From: Wurfbainia villosa
Lineage: Eukaryota; Streptophyta; Magnoliopsida; Zingiberales; Zingiberaceae
DNA: 64,000 nucleotides
Direction of reading: 5' to 3'
Assembly (NCBI GenBank): GCA_025175895.1
Contig: CM046006.1
Coordinates: 66,112,288-66,176,287 of the forward strand
The stretch's first letter is position 1, and every line of letters begins with the position of its first letter. A program made the translations under genes and the position numbers. Under the pieces are notes generated by a model. That model did not search any database, was not told the DNA's origin, and saw nothing but the letters and a program-made list of their open reading frames with translations. Below are positions 34,461-47,586 of the stretch, one piece after another.

Positions 34461-36830
34461 TGACAACAAAGGAATGAAGCATGATGCGCAGTGCTTGAAC
34501 TATAATAACGTACCTGATTCACGCACACAATACTATCAACACTATAATTAAAATGTCACATTTGTACATAATACATACACCAATAAGCAAGCATATACTC
34601 GCAGTTGGGCTCACATAGTTGTCCTAAAATCACCTCGCCACCTTTCTTATCTGATTAGTCCTTGTGTGTAGTTAGCTATTACATTAAATGGAAAACTAGA
34701 GTTTTAGATCATCTATTGTAAGCTGTACATTGTATTAGTATTCATTGATATGCACTCGGCCGCCAATTACTTGGGCTTTATAAACATTAGATATTTGCTT
34801 CGTTATAAGAGACATCTGCTATTTCTGGGAGCACGAGTTGTGGCTGCTCCTTTTGTGTACCTTTTCATGGTCTACTGTAGTCACCCTCAATGCCCTTTGC
34901 TCAAATTTTATTCAGTTTAAGCATATCTAGTGAACAGTCTAGTTCACTCTCCTCTTTTGTGAGAAAAGAAAAGAAGAGGCATCGTATGTTTAAGAGACTA
35001 TATGCATGAAGTTCTCTCTTATTCATGTCTCTGATGTTTTTTTTTTCCTCTCTCTTTTCTGTTCTTGTTGAAATGCAAATATGTTGTTAACATGTGAATA
35101 GAAAGAGACTCCTTTGTTCCATTCTTTGAGTTTACTAGATTAGGATTAATGGTAATATTCAAAGAAGTTCATTCTTAACAAATATTCAGATCTTGCCAGA
35201 TCTCAGGAAGTTCTTTAGGTCATGCAACATGGCAATTGCTAAATCAGTATAAATATGGTCGGCAGATGCTACAAACAAATTCTCTTTCTTTCAGATTATT
35301 AACTAGTTAACTCACTACCATATAAGCAAGACATGACACAAGCAAGGTGGCCGCTTCATCGAGAAGAAATGTCACACATCGAGAAGAAAACTGAAACTTA
35401 TGCTGTGTAATATTCTAAACAATCATGTGAGTTGCTTTACATGTTTCCTTGTACTTGTAAGATTCTATTGCATGGTAAATGACTTCATTTTGTTTATGTC
35501 ATCAGCTCAGAATATTGTTTTTCTTGCAAACCTGTTGAAGATGATTTGTAATGTTGAGAATAATTAAATACTGGCCAGTTGCTGAATCATATGAATTGGT
35601 CATTATTTAATTTGTACTAATTAATATATAACAAACAAGGACCACGAAACCTTTAGCGTTGCTGGCATATTCCTCTTGAGTAGGAGATACCCATCATGAG
35701 AATTTTAATTAATTAAACAATATTTATCATTTAAACAATTAGAACAGTTTTTTGTGCTTGTTTCTCTCTCTTCTGATTATTATTTTTTAACAAGTTGAGG
35801 ATATTTCAAAATGCCGATGAGACTTATTCAATTCTAAATGCTGATGAAGACAGAAACATGGGATTGGCTTGAGCATGATTCCAAAGGCCAAAACTAGTGA
35901 AGGTTAGAACCTACAATGACTTTCAGAATTTTACAATAAATGCTGAAAATATATATTAAGTTTCTTTCGTTGGACAAGGACAAGTTCTGACCTGGACAAA
36001 TGAACCACCAAATTTGCAGTGCCCTGAAGCTGAAAATAAATCAAGGAATTCATCTGCAAAATTATCGTCGATTCTACAACTAAATAAAGAAAAATAAATT
36101 ATGAAAGATTTTTATCCAATTAAAAATTAGTAATTAGGAATTGACTTTTAATTTTTAGAATAATTCTATCGTTCATATTAGTCATTAGATTCTCTCATAT
36201 ATTTATGAAACAGGAAAATATTCGGTATCACAATCTTTCTAGTTTTGAAGTGAAAATTACTTGCTTCAATTAATTCATGAGTTGCAGATGCTATGAATAA
36301 CCACCATATAGTCCTTTCTCTTCTCTCTCTGTGACATGCCATGATCAGTTCAATTGTCTTGGCAGTTTTAAAGATTCCTTTTTCTTATTAAAAGAACCCT
36401 TTAAAATTATATTTAATATCGAGATCATTGACGTCGATCGTCTTAGACTTTGATTGTTGTTTGTTTGCCTTAATTTATCTTCAATCAATTAACTCGTGAT
36501 AGAAATACACAAATAAACACTCAACAAATACATTTTTACATAATTTCAAACCTTTGATTCATATTCCATGACTTAGTTTCTTTACGTGAGTACTACTATC
36601 TTTTTTTTTCCCTTCTTGGACATCTTCTAAAGGTGGATTTTTTTTTTCACAATCTATTTCTTTACGGCAAATACAAATAATATAAAGATATAAAAAATTA
36701 AAATACAATATAAATAATAATTTACATAATAATCTTGGAATGCAATAATATTTTTCTTTCAAAATCTTCGAGAAATAATTACTCAAATATTTCACAAATT
36801 TTTTATAAGATTATTATCGGATTAATTTCT
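34461..36830. other. Spacer after ABCF5
   Basis: Holds the ABCF5 3' untranslated region in its first few hundred bases (no single poly(A) signal stands out) and then AT-rich sequence. I see no gene, RNA or repeat that I can support. Confidence 0.5.
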
Positions 36831-37801
36831 GTCAATCAATTGATTATTTTTTTTTTCCATTAGTCGATTGTTCCACTGTAAATTAAAATGTTATTTTGAC
36901 ATGTCAATTCAATGATTTCATTCACTTCAGTATCAATAGACGGTGCATTATCATCAGTTGACTATTATCTAATTAATTGAATTTTATAATTGAGTTTTAA
37001 ATTTTTTATTCGGAACTATAATGTCATTAATCGATTGATTCATTCCATCAATTAACAAACTATAATCAATTCAATTGACTATCCACTGATTTAGTATGAA
37101 ACAAAAGTTTTACGATTGCAAAACATTTTTGGCAAAACATGTTTGATGGCTATAGAGGATTCAAAGTCGATGGACAAAATCAAGAGTGCAACTGTACTCA
37201 TTTGGTATCAATTTAAAGTCTTTGGTACTTTTGAAGAAAAAAAAAATTCGGTGATCATATGGGATTCAAAATGAGTAAACTCATGGGGAGACCAAGAGTA
37301 TAACATATTGATGTAATCCAATTCTAATTAAGAATGATCAAATTTAAGTTGAGTTTTGATGTTTAAATAATATATGTTGATGATCGAATAATATTTTTAA
37401 AAGGGAGATTATTGGTCAAGAATGACCAAGCTTGGTTTGTTAGAGAGATTATTGGAAAGGAAGATTATTGGTTCAATGGTTGAGTGAGAAGTATAAGTAG
37501 GTCATGAAGGACCGAACACTTAGCACGAGATGAGACGTGAAACTTAACTGAGACATAGAGGACCGATTACTTAACACGAGATGGGTGAAGTCCAAGTAGA
37601 CTATAGAGGATCAAACACTTGGTATGTGACGTAAGTTTTAACAGGTCATGAATGATTGGATGTTAGATACGTGGATGGAAATTCTCACAGGTCAAGAAGG
37701 ATCATATGAGATGAAAAATTCAAGCAGATTAATGAGAATCAGATGTTTGACAATGGTGAAGTCATGATATGTTTAGATCAACCGCATACTTAGCACGAGA
37801 A
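36831..37801 (+). repeat. Degraded LTR remnants
   Basis: 36831-37110 holds decayed AGTCGATTG/CAGTTGACT motifs as in the A, B and E LTRs. 37350-37801 resembles the left end of LTR E (GAGTTTTGATG, then GGACCGAACACTTAGCACGAG units of about 50 bp) and includes a purine motif AAAAGGGAGATT at 37397. It is cut at 37801 by element A5. Confidence 0.5.
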
Positions 37802-39323
37802 TGTTGGTGCAATCGGCCCAGGTCACGATTGATCGGACTCGAGTTTGACTCGAGCGATATTTTGATGTTTGACATAGAGAGTTGATATTGATGTCTGACA
37901 TTGATGTCTGGTAATATTTTAGGGAGATTGTTGGTGCAATCGACCCGAGTCATGATTGACCGGACTCGAGTTTGACTCGAGGGGGATTTTGATGGTTGAC
38001 TGGAGTTGACCATGTCATGGAAAGTCCAAGCATAAGTCTTGGCAAGGAAAAGTCCAAGCATGGGTCTTGGCAAGGAAAAGTCCAAGCATGAGTCTTGGCA
38101 TGGAAAGTCTAACATGGGTTGGCAAGGGAAAGTCCAAGCTTGAGTCTTGGCATTTGAGAAGTCAAAGGGGTTTGATATTGGAGGCGTAAAGTCCAAGCGG
38201 GAGTCTTGGCAGCATAAGTCCAATGGTTGGCGGCGTAAAGTCCAAGCGGAGTCTTGACAACGTAAGTCCAATGTGCCTTGGCGGTGTAGATACCGTTAGC
38301 ATGACATAGCTGATGGAAGCACCTGAAAGCTAGCGCAATGGATGAACAAGTCATGGATGACTTGGAGGAATCTGAGAGGCACGAGACTGACGGAGGTGGC
38401 TAGAAAGCTTAGGTCTAGACTAAGGGTGGTCTAGCAAGTATGGGGGCACCATACTTGGGTTAAAACCTTATGTTTGAGGTGTGACAGTCGACTGGTGTCA
38501 TATGGAAGTCGATTGGTGTGAGTCAACTAGGGTTTGACTGCGAAAAGTGTCCTAGTAGTCGACTGCCAGAGGTGGGCAGTCGACTGATTGGCCGAGCAGT
38601 CGACTGATCATGTGATCAGTCGACTGGTGTTCGATATTTCGGGCACAAAATGGAGTCTAACTCGACTCCTGGGGTTAGCAGTCGAGTGATGTACATGATC
38701 AGTCGACTGATGTCCTATCCGTTGGATTTTTCCAGCGTGGATTACACCGTTGTCTCACAGCAACAGTGTCATCAGTCGACTGATGGTCCAGAGTAGTCGA
38801 CTGATCGGCGATTTCCAGCCCAGGCAGAAGCTTTAAATGGAGCTCGTGGAGGAGGAAATCTCATCCGGTTTTTGAAGGCTTTTGGGGCGATTTGTTACCG
38901 CAAATCAGGGTCTCCAAGTGCAATTCAAGCAACCACAAAGCAAGCAATCAAAAGAGCATTTGTAAAGTTTTTCTTTGCATAGATTGTTGTATTATTTTTG
39001 TATTTGCTTGTTTTACCTTGTATTACTTTTGTAATTTATTGTAAGAGGTTTTTTCGCCTCAGGATTGTTCCGAGAAGGAGTTATTTATGATTAGTGATTG
39101 CGTGTACATCACTAGAGCTCTTTAGAGCTCGATCCATGGAGTAGGAACCATTCGGTTCCGAACCACGTTATATGCTTGTGTTGTGAATTGTGTTTGTTGT
39201 ATTTTATTATTGCTATATATTTCGTTGCGCTAACACGACTTGTAGAGACAAACACAATTGAATTCCATCACGCAACGAATCGACGCTATTCATCCCCCTC
39301 TAGCGGTCAACATTTCCTCTACA
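37802..39323 (+). repeat. 5' LTR of family A element A5
   Basis: 1,522 bp, TGTTGGTGCAATCGGCCC to CCTCTACA. The best-preserved palindrome cluster of the window: perfect CAGTCGACTG at 38485, 38577, 38597, 38617, 38700 and 38773, plus TAGTCGACTG at 38556 and 38794. The 28-bp array is at 38020-38280. The 5-bp left flank is GAGAA (37797-37801); the right flank is outside the window. Confidence 0.9.
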
Positions 39324-39325
39324 AT

Positions 39326-39337
39326 TGGTATCAGAGC
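39326..39337 (+). other. Primer binding site of A5
   Basis: TGGTATCAGAGC two bases after the LTR end. Confidence 0.9.
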
Positions 39338-39375
39338 CCGGGGCTCTTCTACGGACTAACCGCCAGGAGCTAAAG

Positions 39376-39920
39376 ATGCTAGAGGGAAAGATGGAATTCC
39401 AAGACAAGCTTGGATGAGACATCAACACTCCACCACCATACGACCGAGAAGATTTTTCGACGTGGAGAGCAAGAATGGAGACATTCTTGATGATAGACAT
39501 AGATGATTGGTTCATCCTCGTAGAAGGCTTTGAACCTCCTAGAGATAAGAAGGGAAAAGTCCTAAAGTTAAAAAGGTGGACTTAAGAGCAACGCCTAAAA
39601 TTCAAGACCGAAGTCAAGGTAACAAAGCTTTTAAAAGATTTGATACCTAATGACATTTTGTCTAGCTTAGGTGAATTTCAAGATGTCAAGGAGCTATGGG
39701 ACAAATTGGCCAAGTTCCATGAGAAGCCTCACTTGGCACAAGTAAAAGAAGAAGAATCTTCATCGGCTCAAGAAGAGGAAGAAGCTGAGGAAGAATCATC
39801 ATCATCCTCACAAGAGAGTGAGGATTCGGAAGTTGATAGGGAGTCAACCTCCAAATCGGTGGAAGAGGAAGAAAAAGTGGAAGAAGCCTCCACTTCAAGG
39901 ATTGAGGGGGAGGAGAGAAT
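39376..39920 (+). pseudogene. Family A gag of A5, N-terminal part
   Basis: Starts MLEGKMEFQDKLG and covers the DUF4219/UBN2 region and acidic linker, ending in STSRIEGEERI where element C is inserted. Apart from two stops the frame is open over the whole 545 bp: TGG to TGA (about 39415) and CAA to TAA (about 39583). Both are C-to-T type changes, as expected from deamination of methylated cytosine. The rest of the element must lie beyond the window. Confidence 0.85.
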
Positions 39921-40511
39921 TGTTAGTAATATATGAGAGATGTCCTAAGACAATTGCCTTATGTATGAACCATTTATATGATAAATGAAGATTCACTATT
40001 TGAGTATACATGTTTAATGTATTTGATTGGATCTTAAACTCATTTACTGAATGTCCACGATACGATTCACAGCATGAGAGATTTTGTGATTGGATCACAA
40101 CTAGTGAGTATCTCTACATGTGTAATTGTGATGTATCGGAATTATCCCTAGTCGATGAATTGATGGATTTGGACACCATCAATTCTGTCGAGACTAGCAC
40201 GAGGTATACTCCTTGGTGTATCCAAGCAGCTGATTCTCACTGGCTGGAGACATAGTGATGTCCGGAGTTGATCGTGGATGCTAGTTATGGTAACTAGTTC
40301 ATTGGAGTGACCAGCCGTAAGACTTCATATGGTTCTCTGCATATATAGATATGTCAATGAAGTTCTTACTGTAGCTTAAGTGCGATGTTCCTTTGACTTG
40401 CGGTATTCAAGTCATCTTGATCATGGAGACTTATGCTTTGACATCTTAAGCAAACATCTCTAAGGAGATGTGGACCCGGGATGATTGGGTATAAGTCGAA
40501 GTGATCGAAGG
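39921..40511 (+). repeat. LTR-a of element C, first part
   Basis: Begins TGTTAGTAATATATGAGAGA and matches LTR-b from 56701. It is broken at 40511 (GATCGAAGG) by gypsy element F. Confidence 0.9.
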
Positions 40512-43023
40512 TGTTAAATACCGAAATTTAAAATATGAAATTTAATGGCCAAAATTTCGGGGAAATAATCCTAGGGATTATTTTCGGGATTTTTAGGGAA
40601 TTTTAGGAATTTTTCTGGATTTAAACGGACTCGTCTGAGACTTTTCGAGGATAAAATAAATAGGCTTTTGGTGGGGTCTATTTAAGGGGTTTAATACGAT
40701 GAAAACCTAATTATCTATTTCCCTTATTTTTTTTCCCCAGCGACATCACTTTCCTTGGCGGTTTCTCGCGAGCCCTCTTCTCATGACGATCCCTTCTTCC
40801 CGAGCAGAGTCCTTGCGTCGGCCGTTCCTCATGGCCTTGCGGCGGACATCATCGCCTTCCCGGTGCTCCGGCCGCCGAGGGTTTGCAGCAACCGCCGAGG
40901 GGGCCTTATTCGCGTCGTCCACAGCCGCAGCCCTCGTCGCGCTCCCGCGAGCACCGCTGCCCTCTTCCTCTCGGTTTGCTCCTCGCGGCGGGCCCGGCGG
41001 CGGAAGCCCTCTCCTCTTGCTACTGAGCCGCCCGCGTCGGCGGCCGACCCGGCCGCGCGCAGCGTGGCGTTATGTCGCGCCTCCTCGCGGCGTGGCGGCA
41101 GTTGCCGCGGCGTCCCCGCGTCGCCTATCCCTCGGCCACAGCGTCGCCGTGACCTCCTCCGGACTTTTCCCCCTTTCTTTGTGATTAGGCTAGGAGGTTG
41201 CAACCGCAGGTATAATTTGGGTTATCTACTGTTGGTATGTTGGTTAATTGGGTTTGGGTAGATGGTGGTTGTGGGTGGATGTGTCGGCTGTGAAACAAGG
41301 GTTGAGTCAGAGTTGTGGTCAATTTGGGGCTGAACTTGGGGTTTTGATTGGCTGCGATTGGGTTGATTACGGTGTTATCCGTTTGATTGGTAGGTTAGTG
41401 AGCGAGGAATGGTTCAAAAATGTTACTCGGAGGATATTGGATTTGGGCTAAATTAATTGTATGGATTGTTTGTGGACAAGGAAAATTGGAAATAGTTTGG
41501 GTTAATTGGGATATGAAGGAAATCAATTTGTTATTCGATTTGTCGGTGAATTGTATTTTTGTGCTTGACTATAATTACGCTATATCGAGTTTTGATCACG
41601 CGGCGGGTCCCGATCGTGACGATTCGGTTCTTCTTCGGATATATATTGGTAGGTATTTTGACTTAACGTTTAGATTAAGTCAAATTGATATGCTAGTTAG
41701 GATAGCTCACAATAATTTTTCATGTTTATATGCCTAGTATGCTTTTGATGCCTACTAGATACATGCATGTGTTAGGATATGATTATATTTACCTGTTTGA
41801 TATGGATCATAGTACATGGATTAGGGATATGTATATATATTGGTTGTACATATCATTTGGATGGATATTTTGAGTAGGTTTTACATGCTGTAGTATCATG
41901 CACCATTCTTGCATGATTGCATGCTGGCTGGACGGGGTTCCATTATTGTTGAGCCCGCAGCTAGTTACATGGCCTGCACACACTGCCACTCATGGGTTAG
42001 TGGTACATCAGGAGGGTGTGTGCAGTTGCTCTGTCAGGCTCCGCTGGACCGCTCATGGGTAGCGACGAGGCAGCGTGGTAGCGGGCAGGGATCCCTCCTC
42101 TGGCCTATGACACCGGGAGATGAGAGCTTAGCTCCCCCACTATGTTTGGGGCAGGAGGATAGGTGTACTCCGACAGCATCCTGTCCACTCGGTCACTCAG
42201 GAGCAGTGATGGCAGAGTGCACAGTTGTCATAGCCCTACCCACTCGGCTTCACCATTGTGTGTGAGGCGGCTGACTGGCGTCAGGGGTGACCATGTCATT
42301 GGCACGGCATGCATTTTGCACGGATTGCATTTGTATTGTGTTTGCTGCATTATTGTATTGATGCCTTGGATGTTGCATATGATTGCCATGCATACAGGAT
42401 TCATATTCATATATGATGATGACTTTATCTCTTATAAGAGGCACATGCTCCTATATCAGTAGGAGATCTGTGAAGTACATTCTTTTGCATTTATTTCTTG
42501 CTTACTATATATGAGACTCAGATCGGGCATGATTAGTATTGTTAGCTATACCTTACTTTGCATATCTACTATACCCGCAGAGTTCTTTGAACTCACCCCG
42601 TTGATTTATATCTATTTCAGGATGGAGCTGTCAGGAGAGTCCAGCTGCCAAACCCCCTCGTCGTGGAAGTGTATTTGGTCTTATGGTTTTGGATGTTTGT
42701 ATAGAGGATATGTTTAGGTCCTGATGTTTTGGTTATGTACTTGTGGAAGTTTGGGATTATTTGTGGTGTCCTTATGGACTATTCAATTATTTGGTTGTAT
42801 GTTCTGCCGGATGTGAAGGGTAAGTCTAGATATGATAGATTTCATTTATTTACTATGATGGTTGGCACGAGGCCTTATGATCTGCGTGTGTAGATGTGGT
42901 ATGTTCGGTCGTGTTGGACCGATGTATAGTGGCCGTGTAGGCCTTGTATAAAAATTTGTATTGTCACCGTCTGAGAGATCTTTGTCGGATTTTAAATCTG
43001 GCGAGACTCCTCGGGGCGTGACA
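40512..43023 (+). repeat. 5' LTR of gypsy F
   Basis: Begins TGTTAAATACCGAAATTT and ends GGGGCGTGACA. After an AT-rich first 200 bases comes a very GC-rich, CpG-rich block (40745-41185) that reads like a plant first exon, then CGCAGGTATAATTTGGG (41203-41219), a good splice-donor context, and a long AT-rich stretch. Open frames in the GC block (up to 168 codons) differ between the two LTRs and are not taken as genes. Confidence 0.85.
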
Positions 43024-43030
43024 ATTTATT

Positions 43031-43043
43031 TGGTATCAGAGCG
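43031..43043 (+). other. Primer binding site of gypsy F
   Basis: TGGTATCAGAGCG, seven bases after the LTR end. Confidence 0.85.
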
Positions 43044-45600
43044 TAGGTTTCCGAGTTCCTTAGGGTCTTTGGGTTTATGGAGTTCGCCAAGTTCGCTGGT
43101 TAACCGGGTATTTTGAGTTACTGCAGATTCGATGATTTTTATATTTCGAAAATTGAGGTATTATCGACGAGGTCAATACGGGATTTAGCGACAGGACATC
43201 TCCAGATAAATAAATAAATTTTAGAAAATTTTCTAGATTTGGTACATATTTATATTGGTTATATTTGGTTATGCGGTGATATCATGTTTTATCTAGTATT
43301 GTTTTAACCTGATATCTGTTGGAAAATTAGATTTTTAGGTTGCTGGTTTATCGTTAGCATATGGTTATTAACTGCTATTACTGCTATACGTAGTTAGTTA
43401 TCATTGTGATATAAATGATTAGATTGGTAGATGTTTACATCTTACTTTTTGACTAGTATTTGGATTGGACTAGTATTAGGATTAGACTTGAATAATATGA
43501 CTAAGATGGATAAATTCAGAAGGTATACATAGAGGTTACGACTTTCTAGATCCTAGTGCATGAGGACATGATTACATAGCTTATGTAGTTTAGAGTATAT
43601 ATAAGCATCGATGCTTTATTTATATATTGCCTTGACTTTGTTATGACGTACTTTAGTAATACCCTAATTAATTTGACCATTGATTCCCATTAGTAGGACT
43701 ATCTTTGCCGTTTATTAGATGACTTGTTGTTATATGTTTATATGGTTATGTGTTTTGTGGTGGATACCATAATTAAGATCGTAGAGGTAGAATAACTTAG
43801 ATGAGGTTATTCTGTAGGAGCGGATCTCAGGAATGAAACAACATTAGTGGAACCCTAGGTGTTGGAACCAGGCGTAATAACCGGATGTGCATATTGGTAT
43901 GTGATTACCCATTTCTTGCTTCGTGATATGGTGATCGGAGGTCGAATGATTAGGATGCGATTAATCCTTACTATATCTCCCATTCTTGGTTGAGAGAGAG
44001 TCCGCAGAGAGTCTCTCTATAGGTAGGTACATGTGGTCTCTCATGCATGGTTGAGATGACCTCGCAAGATATATTCTTGCGTTATTCGTTGAGTTGGTGA
44101 TAATCGGATTTGTATGACATCTCGTAGTTAGATAGCTACTTTCTGAGTTAAGTAACCACGAGATCATTCGTAGTAGCATGTTGTAGCATGCATGATTGAG
44201 GTAGTAGGGCGATATAATTTGGGATTAACCCTCTTGAAGGGCTTGATAGTAGACTTGTGGTCCTTATTGGCCTTGATAGACATTTCGCTAATTGGGATGA
44301 AACCCTATGATTACTCGTCTCGACGAGTTTATTAGTGGACATATGACTTTTATCGACCTTGATAACCATTTATATTAGAAGGGTTAGAGCCTTAGACTAA
44401 CCATCTGGAGGAATTTATTTATTAGTCGATGATCTTTACCGACTTTGGTAAACGTTTGGTATTAGAGGTGTTGAAACCCTCGCGATCGCCTCAATGGGCT
44501 TAATTGTAGATCGATGATCCTTATCGATTTTGATAGATGTTCTATGCTAGATATATTGGATAACCCTAGGTTTAACAACCTAGGATAATCGACTGCTCAC
44601 GCGACCTATCGGTGATAGTATGCTAATGCATGCAATGATAATTAGATATTTATATACAACTGTCTATTCACGAGTCTCATTCGTGGTAGCATATAGTTCG
44701 CGTGAGACCGTGCTATTGATTGTCGGTCCATGGGTTACGCCTCGAGGTAGCTCATAGATAGTTTCCTTTTTGTGTGAGAGCCACACGAGACTTTATCGTG
44801 GTATCCTGGATGAGCATTGCTTGTTGCGGTGGTTATGTATGTTGCGTATATTTGATATACTGCCGATCGGGATAGTTGCAGATCGATATTGGTACTCGAG
44901 GTTGGGTTACTTTAGCTTGTTCCTCGTGACTTCCATTATGTGCATTATGATTATGCACTATTGTCTATACATCCGAGTGGTTGTACTTATCCCCTCCTCA
45001 TTTATCCTTTAGGTTAATCGATGGAGGGCGTGTCATGTTGACCTACCTTGAGTCGCTCGGAGAGTTCATTGTAGTGCTTGTCCTTTGCATCGTCGAGATG
45101 CCGCTTTGTTTACTTTATTGGTATTGCATTTTATTTATGCACTTTGGATTTTTGGTTAATTGATTGGATTTGGGGTCATAAAACTATTTTACTTTGATTG
45201 ATATATGTTTAGTCGTGCATGCATGCAGTTATTAAAATATTGGTATTTCTATAATTATTTCGAGGTTTTTACCAGATTTGGTCCATGGATTCTGGATATT
45301 GTCACTAAGGGGCTCCCTTGTCATTTGGATGACGGATATGCCCCCAGGACGTGACCATTTTATTGGTTTACGGTTTTGGTTTGGTTTTGGTGTATCGAGG
45401 ATTTTCTTTTCCTTGGATTTTGGGAGTTCTCGTGTTTTGAGACCAAGCAAGCTGAAGGATATCTCTGAGCTATAGGAAAAGTATTGTCTTTAGTAGTTAC
45501 GGTACTTTTGTGGCTAGGAAAACTATTGACTTAGTGAAATTGTCCCTACTCATGGTCGGGGACGAGGTCGATAACATATTGACCTTGAGGAATCAAATGA
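43044..45600 (+). other. Gypsy F internal region, gag/protease side, not recognisable
   Basis: By position this should hold gag and protease. I find no zinc knuckle, no protease motif and no ORF longer than about 80 codons. Confidence 0.5.
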
Positions 45601-47574
45601 TGATTTCAGAGGTACGGATTCTTTAGAGGTGCCGACTGATGTCGAATTAGGAGGCTAGGGTTAGACCCGCTAGCCACCCATTAGGAGGACAAGGAGTAAA
45701 CCCTCGGAGAATATCAGTCCATACTAATAGTGATTTGGTTATGGATAAGGCTTGTATGCCTACACTGGTTAAGACGATGAAAGCTCGTTTTACCTTATTA
45801 TAGGAGGTATTGGAGCGGACATTTATCTGTCCCAGAATTTCTTCCAGAAAAGATCCGGAACTCTTTGTTAAAAGAGAGATGGACCTTGGAGGTTATGCAA
45901 CGATTATCGCTGATAGAATGCGGTAGTTGTGGAAGGAAATGAATATCCTTCATTGTGGATAGAGGATCTATTTAGATCAACTATAGGGCATCGGTGTATA
46001 CTCTAGGATTGATTGGTGATTGGTGTGATGATATTGTAGTGACATGGTGTCCTACAATTATCATTGTCGTTGGGATGATTGATATATCATCAGCCTAGAG
46101 TAAAGAGGATGCAGGTGTATAGTGATGACAATTTCATACTTGGTATGAATTGTACGAGGTTTGATTATCTTGTTTGACTTATGACGACTTAGTCGTCCAG
46201 GGATTTAGGAAATCGTGTATTCTGGACACGATTGGATCATTTATGATGGTGGCAGTTGGAGTTGAGCACTCGGCCACCGTAGATGATGATTTTCTGGTAT
46301 TGATTTGATTTATTATTACCATAGATATGGATAGGATGCTCTAGTGGTACTACACCGCTGACGGGTAATGGAATTTATTTAGTCTGAAGCTTGTGAAACT
46401 AGTTTCAGGGCTCAGACGATGGTTGACTTTTACACCAGAGTTGTTTGATCATTCTCGGGTGGAAGGAAGGGTATTGTATGCGGATGCAATGTTTCAGAGA
46501 ATGGAGCGTTTCTGTTTTAGTTGATTGAGACGTATCCTATGGTTACGTCAAATGAGGAACTACGAGATGGGTTGTCATATATATATATGACGTGGACTAG
46601 TAGGAGTTGTTATGTTGTTTTGTAGAGATGAGCAGATATGCTTACGAGGTTTTAGCTAGCTACTGTGTAGTTGCATTTGAATTTCGGAAGAGTTATTATT
46701 GATTCGGGAACAACAGATAGATTCCTGTTGTGATGTTAGAGAGCATTTACCATAGAGTTGTACTCTTGCTCTACCGGTTCGGAATTAGTGATAGTGGAAT
46801 TTGTATGTCGTAGGTGGCTAGATAGCTACCTGACATCTTGACTGGCTATGAGTCCCGGTCGTGGTAGCATGTCGTTGCCCGTAAGTAGTGCCTTTTGCAT
46901 TACTCCGAGAGCCACGAGACTTGATCACGATATTTTGATAGGTATTGCTGAAGATTGCAATAGGTTGTATATGTTGCCGATGTTTAAGATTGTATCCGGA
47001 AAATAGTAAGTATTGAAACGTTCTCCGTGGAGGAACGACATGCGGAATATAGTTGATTTGGAAGTCTGGTAAAGGTGGTATATAAATAATCAGTAAGGTT
47101 CTGTACCAAGAGGAAAGTGGGAGCCTAGTATGATGGACGGTGTTGGGAGATTAATTGGAATTCGGAAAGGACTTAGTATGATTAGCTAAGTCCGCTCATT
47201 TTCTCTAGATCCATACGATGAGTTATAGGATCGGATCATTATATTGTGGCGATTTCCGGTTCATGGAGGATCTTTGAGTATCGTATGTGATAGCGATTGA
47301 GATTTACCTTAGGATTAAGGTAAAGTCTTTAACAGGTCACGGATATAGAGCTCCACTCGGGTACAGATAGGTACTTATGATAAGTGGTCGATATGAAGAT
47401 ACTATTCATACCTTGGAAGGGCTGCTAGAAGTAAGTGTGATTTGATGTTAAGGGATATCAAGAATAACCCTTCTTAGTCACTTGAGGTGTGACTTGTCTC
47501 CGGATGCTCGAGATGGTTGTTGGGACATCTCGTACTAATATACGAGTAGGAAATTTGGGGACCAAATTTTTATT
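45601..47574 (+). pseudogene. Gypsy F pol remnant (reverse transcriptase to integrase)
   Basis: Recognised only in pieces. Around 45888-46013 the frame reads DGPWRLCNDYR, then NEYPSLWIEDLF and CILRIDW, matching the gypsy RT block DGTMRLCIDYR…PLPRIDDLFDQL…FSKIDL. Around 47185-47420 it reads LAKSAHFL (integrase LTKSAHF motif) and later YEDTIHTLEGLLE (the SERTIQTLEDLLRA helix). The tail before the purine tract resembles the end of Del/Tekay-type integrases. Many stops and lost segments make it plainly non-functional. Confidence 0.7.
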
Positions 47575-47586
47575 AGTGGGGGAGAA
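47575..47586 (+). other. Polypurine tract of gypsy F
   Basis: AGTGGGGGAGAA directly before the 3' LTR start TGTTAAATACC. Confidence 0.8.

Noticed and set aside
34461..36830. A search by eye for tRNA, snoRNA or a small gene in the ABCF5 downstream spacer
   Set aside because: No cloverleaf boxes, no ORF with plausible codon use and no repeat ends were found.
37762..38271. 169-codon open frame on the - strand with repeated AWTFPCQPMLDFP-like units
   Set aside because: It is the translation of the 28-bp repeat array of an LTR on its antisense strand. Similar frames appear in every family A LTR (for example 23099-23356, 17791-18114).
40755..41261. 168-codon GC-rich open frame rich in Ala, Arg, Ser and Pro
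   Set aside because: It lies in the LTR of gypsy F. The matching block in the other LTR does not keep the frame, and other frames of the same block are equally open, as high GC content produces.
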